From Lachnospiraceae bacterium (GTDB lineage Bacteria > Bacillota > Clostridia > Lachnospirales > Lachnospiraceae), in the NCBI GenBank assembly GCA_016290615.1, contig JAEEUS010000001.1, positions 105,226 to 169,225 of the forward strand: 64,000 nucleotides of DNA, in the 5' to 3' direction. A program made the position numbers and the translations under genes. Under the pieces are notes generated by a model. The model saw only the letters and a program-made list of their open reading frames with translations. It ran no database searches and was not told the DNA's origin. Positions 1 to 12,255 of this stretch are shown here, piece by piece (position 1 is the stretch's first letter; each line of letters opens with the position of its first letter).

Positions 1-1107
1 ATCATGATTGAGAGTATCAATGATATAAGCTATGTACTTGCTCAGATCACAGCTTATATACCACTCCTTTTCAAGCAGCTCCGGCGGCTGATAGATAAGG
101 TTGGTGGTAAGTATATTTGTAAACAGACCGGCTTCATAAGCCCTGTCAAACTTTTCAAATCCGTTCGTGAACAGACCGAATGTCGAGAAGAGGAAGATAC
201 GTCCCGCATCACGCTTCTTAAGCTCTGTGGCAACATCTATCATGCTGTCACCTGAAGAGATCATGTCATCTAAAATGATAACGTCCTTTCCTGCTACGTT
301 TGAACCGAGAAACTCATGAGCTATTATGGGATTTCTTCCGTCAACCACTCTTGTATAGTCACGTCTCTTGTAGAACATACCCATATCGAGTCCCAAAACG
401 TTTGCGATATAGATGGCTCTTCTCATTCCTCCTTCATCGGGGCTTATTACCATCATGTGGTCTGAATCTATGTTCAGATCCTTAACATGTGTAAGAAGAC
501 CTTTTATAAACTGATATGAAGCCTGTACCGTTTCAAATCCGTGAAGCGGTATCGCATTCTGTACACGAGGGTCATGAGCATCAAATGTGATGATGTTGTC
601 AACACCCATGCGAACAAGTTCCTGGAGTGCTATTGCGCAGTCAAGAGACTCTCTTGCCGTTCTCTTGTGCTGTCTGCTCTCGTAAAGGAAAGGCATGATC
701 ACGGTTATACGTCTTGCCTTGCCGCCGACAGCTGCTATGATTCTCTTAAGATCCTGGTAATGATCATCGGGGGACATGTGATTCTTCTGTCCTGCTACCG
801 TATATGTGAGAGAATAGTTGCATACATCAACAAGGATATAAAGATCCATTCCTCTTACGGATTCAAGTATCTCTCCCTTGCCTTCTCCGGATCCAAATCT
901 AGAGACCTTGCTCTTTAGAATGTACGAATCTCTCATATATCCTGCAAATGCAAGGCTGTTCTTATGCTCATTCTCCCTCTCGGTACGCCAGTCGACAAGA
1001 TATGAGTCAACCTTTTCTCCGAGCACCTTGCATCCGCTTAAGGGTATGATCCCCAGCGAGCCTACAGGTATGGTGTCAAGCTTTCTTTTTTCTTCGCGTT
1101 TTGCCAT
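1..1107 (-). CDS. prs: Ribose-phosphate pyrophosphokinase, C-terminus cut by window edge
   Basis: Makes PRPP from ribose 5-phosphate and ATP, the precursor of nucleotides, His and Trp; cytoplasmic. The reading frame is open from ATG at 1105-1107 to base 1, 369 codons with no stop, so only the last residues lie outside. The PRPP-binding loop reads DDMISSGDS, and the segment FDAHDPRVQNAIP matches the conserved FDLHxxQ region of the family. The protein has an N-terminal extension and is longer than the usual ~315-residue Prs, as in the long Lachnospiraceae-type enzymes. It starts 25 bases after the helicase-loader stop and is probably the last visible gene of the dnaD-dnaI operon. Family assignment is firm; the length class is from memory of the family. 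Confidence 0.93.
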   Translation of the reverse strand, partial: MAKREEKRKLDTIPVGSLGIIPLSGCKVLGEKVDSYLVDWRTERENEHKNSLAFAGYMRDSYILKSKVSRFGSGEGKGEILESVRGMDLYILVDVCNYSLTYTVAGQKNHMSPDDHYQDLKRIIAAVGGKARRITVIMPFLYESRQHKRTARESLDCAIALQELVRMGVDNIITFDAHDPRVQNAIPLHGFETVQASYQFIKGLLTHVKDLNIDSDHMMVISPDEGGMRRAIYIANVLGLDMGMFYKRRDYTRVVDGRNPIIAHEFLGSNVAGKDVIILDDMISSGDSMIDVATELKKRDAGRIFLFSTFGLFTNGFEKFDRAYEAGLFTNILTTNLIYQPPELLEKEWYISCDLSKYIAYIIDTLNHD

Positions 1108-1132
1108 AAACCTAACAAAACCTCACTTTCTT

Positions 1133-2104
1133 TTACTGTTGATTACGGTCAAACTTGTTCTTAAACCGGATATCCGGGCCGTAAAGCTTGCAGAATGTAT
1201 AGCTTCCCACAAGGCGGGAATATATCCTTTCCGTGTAGGTTTCCGCTATTGCCTTAGGCGATAGATTTGTTGATATTATTGTTGATTTCTTGTTAAGGAA
1301 ACGCTCATTCAAACATGTGAACAGCGTTGTTATCGTAAAGCTGTTTACCTGCTCCGTTCCCAGATCGTCTATGATAAGCAGATCACTCTCGAATATCTCT
1401 GCATAATCTGAGTATAACTCATTTCTCTTTGAATGATCAAAAGAATATCTCGAGAACAGATCCATGAGATTCGATGCACTGAAATACAGCACGGAATACT
1501 CTTTTTCTATCAGTTCTCTTGCTATGCAGGCACTCATCAATGATTTGCCGCTACCAACTGTACCATAAATCACAAGGTTTTTAAAGTCATTGTCAAAGTT
1601 TTTTACAAAATTGATCGCGTTGTCGTATGTATCCCTAAAGGCAACCAGTTCCTCGTCCTTATAGTACCTGTCGCTTATCATCGAAAAATCGACAGACCTT
1701 AAATATGAGTCGATATTAGATCTGTTATATAGCATGGAAACAGATATCTTCTTAAGACATCTGCAGGCCTTGCCGTCTATATAGCCCGTATCCCTGCATT
1801 CCCTGCACGTATATATGGGATCAAGATAATCCTCGGGAAGGGATGCTGACTTTAAAAGGTTTTTCTTTTCCACTAAAAGCTTAGCGTATTCCTTTTTATA
1901 TTCATCGGCACTTGCCTCTTCTCCCATGGCAAGCTTCTTTGCCATCTCCATACTCAAAGAGACCATACGGTCTTGGATCTGGCTAAATCCCGGTATGGTC
2001 TTCTCTGCATGTTCACGACGTCTGTCCAACTCCTGTCCGTTTAACATACGTCTTTCATCATATATTCTCTTTATCTGTTCAAACTGTGCGTTGGTAAATG
2101 ACAC
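1133..2104 (-). CDS. dnaI: Replicative helicase loader, DnaI/DnaC type AAA+ ATPase
   Basis: Loads the DnaB-type helicase at origins and restart forks. The 323-residue protein has an N-terminal helicase-binding region, a zinc-ribbon-like Cys cluster (C100, C103, C114, C116), then an AAA+ core with Walker A GTVGSGKS at 181-188 and Walker B LLIIDD at 242-247. The order of Cys cluster then ATPase is as in B. subtilis DnaI. The start is GTG (2102-2104), preceded by a good AGGAG five bases upstream; no ATG nearby fits better. It follows the dnaD-like gene by 8 bases, so the two are cotranscribed, and both act in helicase loading. IstB-type transposition ATPases share the fold, but the dnaD neighbour and Cys cluster make the replication role far more likely. 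Confidence 0.9.
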   Translation of the reverse strand: MSFTNAQFEQIKRIYDERRMLNGQELDRRREHAEKTIPGFSQIQDRMVSLSMEMAKKLAMGEEASADEYKKEYAKLLVEKKNLLKSASLPEDYLDPIYTCRECRDTGYIDGKACRCLKKISVSMLYNRSNIDSYLRSVDFSMISDRYYKDEELVAFRDTYDNAINFVKNFDNDFKNLVIYGTVGSGKSLMSACIARELIEKEYSVLYFSASNLMDLFSRYSFDHSKRNELYSDYAEIFESDLLIIDDLGTEQVNSFTITTLFTCLNERFLNKKSTIISTNLSPKAIAETYTERIYSRLVGSYTFCKLYGPDIRFKNKFDRNQQ

Positions 2105-2112
2105 GTCTGCTC

Positions 2113-3147
2113 CTATTCTCGCTGCAGCAATACCTTTTCCATCTCGTCAAAGTCATAGTCATGCTTCATATCAAACTGATGGAATGATGTATTGACCGTC
2201 TTCTTTACTGGACGGTGATACTTTGCGTCTATAGCCTCTATATCGCGCTTGGTTGCAACGCCTGCCTGGCTCCAGCTCTTTAATATCGAATCCGCATACG
2301 CAAATCTGTTCTTATCCGTAGACATTACGCTGCGTTCGCATGCTTCCATGATTATATCCATAGAAAAACCGAACTCACTGATCCATCTGCGTACAAATTC
2401 AGCTTCCTTGTCTGTAGGAGTAGAACTCTTTCCGAGAGCTCTCATTACAGTATAAACGTTCTTGTCATAACGCCCGCTCATTGCCCTTGCCTGTTCGGGG
2501 GTCGTTACGCCGTTCTGAGCCCAGTTGATCGCAACCGATTCTATATATCTGAAATTCTTCTTATCCTTGTCTGCGCAGTATGCCAGTAGATAATCTATAA
2601 GATCTGTATTAAAGTGCAGTACATCCGTTATGAAAAGCAAAGATCTTATATCGGAAGGACTGAGTGTCTTTCCAAGATACTGCTCTGCAATGAATATGAT
2701 CTGGGATGTCTCGTCTCTGTCCTTGAATGCTCTTAAGTCATCTGCAGAGTACGTAGGCTTTACAAAAGCCTCGGGCTCCTCAGTAACCTCAGGTGCGGGA
2801 TTAAACGATACTGCAACAGGCACAAATGACTTTGTCTGTGTATTCATTTTCTGAGCGCTTGCGGGTGTTATAAGCCTTACTCCCACAACAGAACCGTCAA
2901 TGTCATAATTCAGGGTAAGAAGCTTGTTCTTCTCCCAGTATTTCAGCGCCCTGCATATATCCTTTTCCGTATAGTTGAATTTGTCCGCCATATCGGAAAC
3001 GCTCGTCGCATTTCCAGTCATGCGAAGTAGATATAGATAGACCTTGATCTGAGCCGCATTTGCCTCAGCAAGAAATTCGTCGATAAACTGATTTGATATG
3101 TATGTGCAGCCGTTATCGACATCACGATAGACCGAAAAGTTACTCAT
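2113..3147 (-). CDS. DnaD-domain replication initiation/restart protein
   Basis: DnaD/DnaB-type primosome component of Firmicutes. The 344-residue protein has an N-terminal winged-helix region (MADKF..EKDICRALKYWEKN) and two C-terminal DnaD domains, each ending in the signature YxxxIxxxW-like helix (FRYIESVAINW and FAYADSILKSW). The open frame extends 25 codons further upstream, but the ATG at 3145-3147 has a GGGTGAG Shine-Dalgarno at proper spacing and begins the conserved sequence. It heads an operon with the helicase loader. A cluster of DnaA boxes lies 140-275 bases upstream. Whether it is the functional DnaD or DnaB equivalent cannot be told from sequence. Confidence 0.87.
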   Translation of the reverse strand: MSNFSVYRDVDNGCTYISNQFIDEFLAEANAAQIKVYLYLLRMTGNATSVSDMADKFNYTEKDICRALKYWEKNKLLTLNYDIDGSVVGVRLITPASAQKMNTQTKSFVPVAVSFNPAPEVTEEPEAFVKPTYSADDLRAFKDRDETSQIIFIAEQYLGKTLSPSDIRSLLFITDVLHFNTDLIDYLLAYCADKDKKNFRYIESVAINWAQNGVTTPEQARAMSGRYDKNVYTVMRALGKSSTPTDKEAEFVRRWISEFGFSMDIIMEACERSVMSTDKNRFAYADSILKSWSQAGVATKRDIEAIDAKYHRPVKKTVNTSFHQFDMKHDYDFDEMEKVLLQRE

Positions 3148-3207
3148 AGTCTCACCCGGTATTCCCAATACTGTCCGGCAGCTCCCCTTCTGTCGAATGT
3201 AACCCAA

Positions 3208-3216
3208 ATTATAACA
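3208..3216 (-). promoter_or_regulatory. Extended -10 promoter of the dnaD-dnaI-prs operon
   Basis: On the minus strand the sequence reads TGT-TATAAT, a perfect -10 with the TG extension. No good -35 is visible at 17 bases, which is usual for extended -10 promoters. It lies about 60 bases before the chosen dnaD start. Confidence 0.6.
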
Positions 3217-3283
3217 CAGCACTTTTAAAAATGAAACAGTAAAAATGCGCTCAAACCCTTGATTTTACTGGGGTTTTAAGCAT

Positions 3284-3421
3284 TGTGGATAATGTGGATA
3301 TTGTGGAAATCCCAAGGTCAAAAATAGACAAGATGCGAATTTTCAAGGTTCTTTCCATAATCAAATTATCCACCGGATCTTAATGTTTTACAACACCAAA
3401 ATCGGTGGATAATGTGAATAA
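3284..3421. promoter_or_regulatory. DnaA-box cluster upstream of dnaD-dnaI
   Basis: Nine-base DnaA-box sequences (consensus TTATNCACA) are packed here. Read on the minus strand: TTATCCACA at 3284-3292 (perfect), ATATCCACA at 3293-3301, ATTTCCACA at 3302-3310, TTATCCACC at 3404-3412, TTATTCACA at 3413-3421 (perfect with N=T). On the plus strand: TTATCCACC at 3366-3374. The first three abut with no spacer, as do the two at 3404-3421. The cluster occupies the gap between murC and dnaD and sits upstream of the dnaD promoter. Likely role is DnaA binding, either transcriptional control of helicase-loading genes or DnaA titration; that role is inference. Confidence 0.75.
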
Positions 3422-3422
3422 C

Positions 3423-4799
3423 TTATATTCCCAACAGGCTTTCGCCCACTTTTACTATATCTCCGGCACCCATAGTTATCAACAAATCGCCTTGTGAACA
3501 ATTTTCAAGAAGAAAATTTTCAATTTCATCAAAAGTCGGGAAATAATAGCATTCCTTTCCGAGCTTTTCTATCTCTTTTTGAAGATCAGTTGAGTAAATG
3601 CCGATGGTATTCTTCTCTCTTGCCGCATATATATCCGCAAGCACGACCTTGTCCGCAAGAGAAAGAGCTTCTGCAAAATCATTTAAGAATGCCTTTGTCC
3701 TTGTATATGTATGAGGCTGGAATACACACCACAGCGTCTTATGAGGATAATTAAGAGCTGCCTTTAAAGTAGCCTTTATCTCAGTCGGATGATGAGCGTA
3801 ATCGTCTATTACGGTCACACCTCCAATCTCTCCCTTTTTCTCGAATCTGCGGTCTGTTCCCGTAAAGAGCTTAAGCGCTTCGACTGATACCTGCCTGTCT
3901 ATTCCTGCAGTGTCCGCAAATGCGATGGCTGCCATCGAATTGTATACGTTATGAAGTCCGGGAACGCTTAATGAGATCCTTGATTCACCCTTTTTGCTGT
4001 GAAGAACGTAGCTTGGATGAGCCAGTTCATCGTAGCTTATATCGGTCGCATAGTAATCAAATGTATCACTCATGCCGTATGTGACATAGCCGCCCTTTGA
4101 GGCAGAAGCTACTGCCTTAACATCATCTATCTCGCCGTTTATTATGAGAGTTCCGTCATCTGGAAGAAGTGATGCGAATTTTGTAAAGGAAGCCCTGATA
4201 TCATCTATATCCTTAAAGAAGTCCATATGGTCTTCTTCAATGTTTAAAATAAGGCTTATCTTGGGGAAGAAGTTTAAGAAGCTGTTCGTATATTCACATG
4301 CCTCTGTAACGAAATACTTCGAATGACCGATCCTTAAGTTGCCGTCTATGCTCTTTAGCATGCCGCCAACGGATACAGTAGGATCCGTATCAGCCTTCAT
4401 GAGTATCTCGGTTATCATGGATGTTGTTGTAGTCTTTCCGTGTGTACCGCTTATAGCTATGGGCAGCTCAAAATTCTTCATGATCTGACCAAGCAGCTGA
4501 GCTCTTGAAAGCTCAGGTATGTTAAGTTTTTTCATTGCGATCCATTCCGGATTGTCACTGCTTATCGCAGCCGTGTATACAAACAGATCGATATCTCCTG
4601 AGATATTCTCGCTCTTTTGTCCTATATATACTTTTGCGCCCTTGCTCTCGAGTATCTTTGTAAGCTCGCTCTCTTTCATATCGGAACCCGAAACCTTAAA
4701 GCCTCTTGATATGAGTATCTCGGCAAGACCGCTCATGCTTATCCCGCCTATTCCGCAAAAATATACATGACATGGATTGTTAAAATCTAACTGGTACAT
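3423..4799 (-). CDS. murC: UDP-N-acetylmuramate--L-alanine ligase
   Basis: ATP-dependent addition of L-Ala to UDP-MurNAc, first amino-acid step of peptidoglycan precursor synthesis in the cytoplasm. The 458-residue length is standard. The N-terminal Rossmann-like domain has YFCGIGGISMSGLA; the central Mur ligase domain has the ATP-binding GTHGKTTT near residue 117; a C-terminal Mur ligase domain follows with DDYAHHPTEI, which is characteristic of MurC. ATG at 4797-4799 has AAGGATGA at good spacing. It has its own promoter (4840-4868) and follows the large membrane protein gene by 71 bases. Confidence 0.96.
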   Translation of the reverse strand: MYQLDFNNPCHVYFCGIGGISMSGLAEILISRGFKVSGSDMKESELTKILESKGAKVYIGQKSENISGDIDLFVYTAAISSDNPEWIAMKKLNIPELSRAQLLGQIMKNFELPIAISGTHGKTTTTSMITEILMKADTDPTVSVGGMLKSIDGNLRIGHSKYFVTEACEYTNSFLNFFPKISLILNIEEDHMDFFKDIDDIRASFTKFASLLPDDGTLIINGEIDDVKAVASASKGGYVTYGMSDTFDYYATDISYDELAHPSYVLHSKKGESRISLSVPGLHNVYNSMAAIAFADTAGIDRQVSVEALKLFTGTDRRFEKKGEIGGVTVIDDYAHHPTEIKATLKAALNYPHKTLWCVFQPHTYTRTKAFLNDFAEALSLADKVVLADIYAAREKNTIGIYSTDLQKEIEKLGKECYYFPTFDEIENFLLENCSQGDLLITMGAGDIVKVGESLLGI

Positions 4800-4839
4800 G
4801 GATCATCCTTCCCTGCAAACTTTTATTTTCCAAATACTA

Positions 4840-4868
4840 ATTCTATTCCTATTTTTTACAAAATACAA
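4840..4868 (-). promoter_or_regulatory. Candidate sigma-A promoter of murC
   Basis: Minus strand reads TTGTAT, a 17-base spacer, then TAGAAT, about 40 bases before the murC start. Five of six -10 bases match consensus and the spacing is ideal. Confidence 0.55.
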
Positions 4869-4870
4869 TG

Positions 4871-7396
4871 TCATTCAGCCATCAGGCTGTATGTTAAAAA
4901 TCTGTTTCCGCTTTCTTCAAACAGATCCCTCGAATCACTCATTCCCTTTTTATAGATACTTCCCATAACCGGATCATACCAGACAACATTTTGCTCATTG
5001 TATCCTACAAGAAGTATCGTCCTTCCGTCCTCCGCTATGGCTAGTACAGGTATATCCTGATTTAGATAATATATAGCTGTATCCATGACGCATCCGGTTA
5101 TATTAAGTACATGAACTTTATCAAGGTTCTCTTCGAGTATCTCGTAGGGAGTCTTTCCCTGAGCTAACATTGCCTCGGTATTTCTTGATATGCCTCTCTG
5201 TCTAAGGATGATATCAAGACACGTCGCCATTGACTCTCTGTCTTCGCTCATGCTGTCTTCCTTGATCGACATGATCTGGTTTCTCGCATGAGTCTCGCCT
5301 CTTTTATATACTTCGTTTCCCTTGTTGTCCACAACCAGGGCTCGTCTGTCGTAAGACAGGCTAATTACATCCACAGGATTGTCGCTTATCTTGCTTATCC
5401 TGCCCCCGTCGTACATGTAATATCTGTCCTTGTCCTCTTCAAAATCAAGCTTTATTGTCTTGCCTGATTCGTAGAGCACTTCCTTTGGTGTAAGAAACTT
5501 TAATGTCTTTGAATCGATATTTCCCTTAAGCTCTATCTGAGCCACCTTTTCAAACAGATCAGTCAGGGCATACACGACCTTGTTCTTGCCGGAATCAGTT
5601 GAATCATTGTTTGTTATCTGATCATCATGGATCTCGCTGTAGGATCCGTCAGAATGCTTCTCAACTCTTTTTAGGCTTATCTGGTTATCGTTTATAGTAC
5701 CCTCGACAACAAATATATCCTCAAAGTCATATTCCTTAAGGATGGCGCCGAATCTCGATCTTATGACTATCTTTGCCATCAGAAATGTCGTATCGCCCAG
5801 AGGATTGTAGATTATATCGTTTTTGTTGCTTACGCCGTAAATAAGATCATCATTCATGAATCCTATAGGGCGCAGGCATTCATTGTCGGCCTTTTCAACA
5901 GTGCTTATAAAGCCGTCACCCATATCGATGGTATTGAGCTGTGATGAGACATCCTCGCTCTCCTGCCACATCGCGCTTCTTCCGCTCTTTGATACGTAGA
6001 GCGTATTTTCTATGACCTTGTCGGAAACTATCGAAACACTTAAGCTCTCGGGATCGGCTTTTATTATGTTTCCGTCTATAAACGCAAAGAAGTCCTTGTT
6101 GCCGTTTAAATAACAGAGTCTGTCAATATCCGCTATCAGGACCTGAGGCGATCTGTTGTATTCGACAAACATCTGCTCCTCAACGGTATTTAGAAGGCTG
6201 TTGTAATACTCAACCAGTACACCGGTCTGACCCTCATGTATTCCGCGGTTCATATATCCGTATACCGCAAACGAAACGTTTCCGTTTTCCTCAACGGAAA
6301 GGATCTTTATCTTTGATTCGTTATGTATGTCTCTAGGATCCGTATCGCCTGCCGTAAAGAATCCATAAAGCGTTGCGAGCTTGTTTGCAGATACATCATA
6401 GCTGAAGAGTCTGCCACAGTTTTCGAGTACGATGATATTTCCGTCATCACTTTCAGTCATATTTATCTCGCCGTTATGTATCCCGAGGACGATCTTGTTG
6501 TTTACGAGCGACTCCTTTTCCGCAAGGAATATATCCTTCATGCTCCTGTCAAATGACAGAAGATAGAATCTGTCGCTTCCCTGTCTGATCCTGTAAAACT
6601 CCTCTATCATGTAGTAATTCACGATGGAATCGTTTCTGACGCTCACCATATATTCGAGCATCACAGAAGCAGTCGATGTTCCTATGTCGCTTATGGTAGT
6701 CCTTATATCTCCTTCGATCCTCGGATGCATGTTTCCCCATCCGAGCTGGTTAAGATTGCTGTGTATATTTACTTTACCGAAAGTTGTGTTGTCTCCCTCG
6801 GAGTTTGGCTCCATATATGAATAAAGACTTCTTACATCTGTCTGGCTGAAGGTCATTGAATTGAAGTTGTAGATAAAATCAAGCTTTTCAGTTACCCCTA
6901 CATCTTCCCTGCATATGATCCTGGTATAGTAATACACATCCCTTCCGTCAGTCAGCTTGAGAACGAACCCAAGGTTGTATTCTTTATCCTTTTCTATCAG
7001 ATCCTTAAGATTTATCGTACCGACGATCTTGCCTGTCTTATGCTCGTAGTTGCCGACCATCGTTTCCTCGATGAGCCGGCCGCCGTCCAGGCTTCTTACC
7101 TCATAGCTTATCTTGCTTATGCCTGTATTGTAGGCATTGACAGAAAAGCTTAAAGATCTCTCCTCGCCGATGGGAGATATGCTGTCTCTTAAGGTCCCCG
7201 CATCCATACGGCTTGTATAGCCATACATCGTATTAACGCTCTTGTCCCCGTAGAGCACGCTAATAACCGGAAGTGTGGCTTCCGGCATATCGATCGTCAT
7301 ATCGGTTGTTCCGCGGTTCATCAAAATGTTAAAAGCAAACAGTGCCGCAAAGAAAGCGACAATGATGACAAACCATCTGATAAGGATTCTCTTCAT
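4871..7396 (-). CDS. Large membrane-anchored protein with a degenerate C39-peptidase-like C-terminal domain
   Basis: Function unknown. The 841-residue protein has one N-terminal membrane helix (about residues 5-26) and no obvious signal-peptidase site, so it is probably anchored with a large extracytoplasmic part. Residues ~40-700 look beta-rich, with repeated strands resembling a propeller or bacterial lipoprotein sensor, without a clear family. Residues ~720-841 resemble papain-fold C39-like domains: C726 sits before a helix (CLDIILRQRGI), C769 follows, then DIPVLAI, LLVGY and VVWYDP. The His expected just before the LLVGY strand is replaced by Arg/Thr, so it is probably not a peptidase. 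Its ATG has no clear Shine-Dalgarno and begins four bases after the ATP synthase terminator T-run. Confidence 0.7.
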   Translation of the reverse strand: MKRILIRWFVIIVAFFAALFAFNILMNRGTTDMTIDMPEATLPVISVLYGDKSVNTMYGYTSRMDAGTLRDSISPIGEERSLSFSVNAYNTGISKISYEVRSLDGGRLIEETMVGNYEHKTGKIVGTINLKDLIEKDKEYNLGFVLKLTDGRDVYYYTRIICREDVGVTEKLDFIYNFNSMTFSQTDVRSLYSYMEPNSEGDNTTFGKVNIHSNLNQLGWGNMHPRIEGDIRTTISDIGTSTASVMLEYMVSVRNDSIVNYYMIEEFYRIRQGSDRFYLLSFDRSMKDIFLAEKESLVNNKIVLGIHNGEINMTESDDGNIIVLENCGRLFSYDVSANKLATLYGFFTAGDTDPRDIHNESKIKILSVEENGNVSFAVYGYMNRGIHEGQTGVLVEYYNSLLNTVEEQMFVEYNRSPQVLIADIDRLCYLNGNKDFFAFIDGNIIKADPESLSVSIVSDKVIENTLYVSKSGRSAMWQESEDVSSQLNTIDMGDGFISTVEKADNECLRPIGFMNDDLIYGVSNKNDIIYNPLGDTTFLMAKIVIRSRFGAILKEYDFEDIFVVEGTINDNQISLKRVEKHSDGSYSEIHDDQITNNDSTDSGKNKVVYALTDLFEKVAQIELKGNIDSKTLKFLTPKEVLYESGKTIKLDFEEDKDRYYMYDGGRISKISDNPVDVISLSYDRRALVVDNKGNEVYKRGETHARNQIMSIKEDSMSEDRESMATCLDIILRQRGISRNTEAMLAQGKTPYEILEENLDKVHVLNITGCVMDTAIYYLNQDIPVLAIAEDGRTILLVGYNEQNVVWYDPVMGSIYKKGMSDSRDLFEESGNRFLTYSLMAE

Positions 7397-7400
7397 GTTT

Positions 7401-7432
7401 CAAAAACAAAGGATCATGCCAAAGCACGATCC
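7401..7432 (-). terminator. Intrinsic terminator of the atp operon
   Basis: On the minus strand a nine-pair stem (7424-7432 with 7411-7419, one G-U pair) with a 4-base loop is followed by TTTGTTTTTG. It lies just after the atpC stop. Confidence 0.8.
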
Positions 7433-7441
7433 CTGCATATA

Positions 7442-7846
7442 CTACTTTAATACGTTGATACGAGCCATAGCTCTGCTAAGAGCCGTCTCAGCTCTTGCCA
7501 TATCTGTTGACGAGGCATGCTCGGCTATGAGCTTTTCGGCTCTGTCTCTTGCTGCCTGAGCCCTTTCTTTATCGATCTCATCCGGCCACTCGATCACTTC
7601 GGCAAGGATCGTTACCTTATCCTGAAGTATCTGTGCAAATCCGGAATGCAGAGCAGCTTTTAAAACCTCTTCGCCCGTGATCGTGATGATACCGGGCTTG
7701 ATGATCACAGTCATCGGAATGTGATTCCTGTAAACACCTATCTGACCTTCGGTCGTATTGAACTCGACCATATGAACCTCTCCCTCATAGAATGTTCTGT
7801 CGGGAGTTATGATCTTAAGTTCAAAATTCTTGTTATCCTCTGCCAT
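7442..7846 (-). CDS. atpC: ATP synthase epsilon subunit
   Basis: Central-stalk subunit of F1 that links gamma rotation to the c-ring and inhibits ATPase activity. The 134-residue protein has the N-terminal beta-sandwich (TPDRTFYEGEVHMVEFNTTEGQIGVYRNHIPM) broken here into recognisable family strands, and the C-terminal two-helix region with AARDRAEKLI. ATG follows AGGAGG. It is the last gene of the operon, 12 bases after atpD, and is followed by a strong terminator. Confidence 0.97.
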   Translation of the reverse strand: MAEDNKNFELKIITPDRTFYEGEVHMVEFNTTEGQIGVYRNHIPMTVIIKPGIITITGEEVLKAALHSGFAQILQDKVTILAEVIEWPDEIDKERAQAARDRAEKLIAEHASSTDMARAETALSRAMARINVLK

Positions 7847-7858
7847 AATGAGCCTCCT

Positions 7859-9280
<1,422 letters not shown>

Positions 9281-9296
9281 TCAATCGCTGCACAGA

Positions 9297-10160
9297 TCAA
9301 GAAATAGCCTGTGCACCTGCAATGATCTCTGTGAGTTCCTGAGTAATAGAACCCTGTCTTGCTCTGTTATACTGCAGCGTCAGCTTATCTATCATCTCTT
9401 CCGCGTTGCTCGTAGCCGAATCCATTGCCTGCATACGTGCACCGTTCTCACTCGCTACGGCCTCTATCATTGCACCGTAGATGATGCTTGCCACGTACTT
9501 GGGAATGATAAGCTCGAGTGCTTCCTCTTCAGCCGGTTCGAAGTTCATCGGAACATCGTACTTGCCGTCCTGTTCATCCGAAACTATAGCATTCTGATCA
9601 ACCGGAAGCAGCTTCATGAGTGTCGGTACATGCGATACCGTATTCTTGAATGCGGTATATGCCAGATAGATCTCGCCTATCTCGCCTTTTCTGTACTGAT
9701 TCAGTAAAACCGCGCTGAGTCTCATCGCATCGACATAATCGGGAGTCTCTATCATATGTGAGTAATCATCGGCAAGAACGTATCCGTGTCTTGAAAATGC
9801 TTCGCGGCCCTTTTTACCGATGGTGTACATTATAAGGTCTTCCTTTTTGAGTTCACCCTTGGTTATGAGCTTTATTACGTTTGAGTTGTAACCGCCTGCC
9901 AGACCTCTGTTGCCCGAAATGACGATCACAGCCTTGTTTTCGCTCTCATTGCCTGTCACATATGAATGATTGATGGTCCCTGCCTTTGACATGATGGACT
10001 GTATAGTGCTGTACATGTAGCTGAAATACGCTTTTGAATTAAGCGCACGCTGTTTTGTCCTCTGCAGCTTGACCGTGGAAACAAGCTTCATAGCCTTTGT
10101 GATCTGCTGAGTACTCTGTATACTGCCCTTACGTCTTTTGATATCTCTCATAGACGCCAT
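9297..10160 (-). CDS. atpG: ATP synthase gamma subunit
   Basis: Rotary shaft of F1. The 287-residue protein has the conserved N-terminal helix MASMRDIKRRKGSIQSTQQI and the C-terminal helix MQAMDSATSNAEEMIDKL, which together form the coiled coil in the alpha/beta hexamer. The central Rossmann-like segment GLAGGYNSNV is present. It begins 18 bases after atpA. Confidence 0.98.
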   Translation of the reverse strand: MASMRDIKRRKGSIQSTQQITKAMKLVSTVKLQRTKQRALNSKAYFSYMYSTIQSIMSKAGTINHSYVTGNESENKAVIVISGNRGLAGGYNSNVIKLITKGELKKEDLIMYTIGKKGREAFSRHGYVLADDYSHMIETPDYVDAMRLSAVLLNQYRKGEIGEIYLAYTAFKNTVSHVPTLMKLLPVDQNAIVSDEQDGKYDVPMNFEPAEEEALELIIPKYVASIIYGAMIEAVASENGARMQAMDSATSNAEEMIDKLTLQYNRARQGSITQELTEIIAGAQAIS

Positions 10161-10178
10161 GATAAATCACCCTACTTT

Positions 10179-12242
<2,064 letters not shown>

Positions 12243-12255
<13 letters not shown>

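Noticed and set aside
3284..3421. Chromosomal origin of replication
   Set aside because: DnaA boxes are present but dnaA, dnaN, rpmH and gidB are not nearby and no clear AT-rich unwinding tract stands beside them; better called a DnaA-box cluster.
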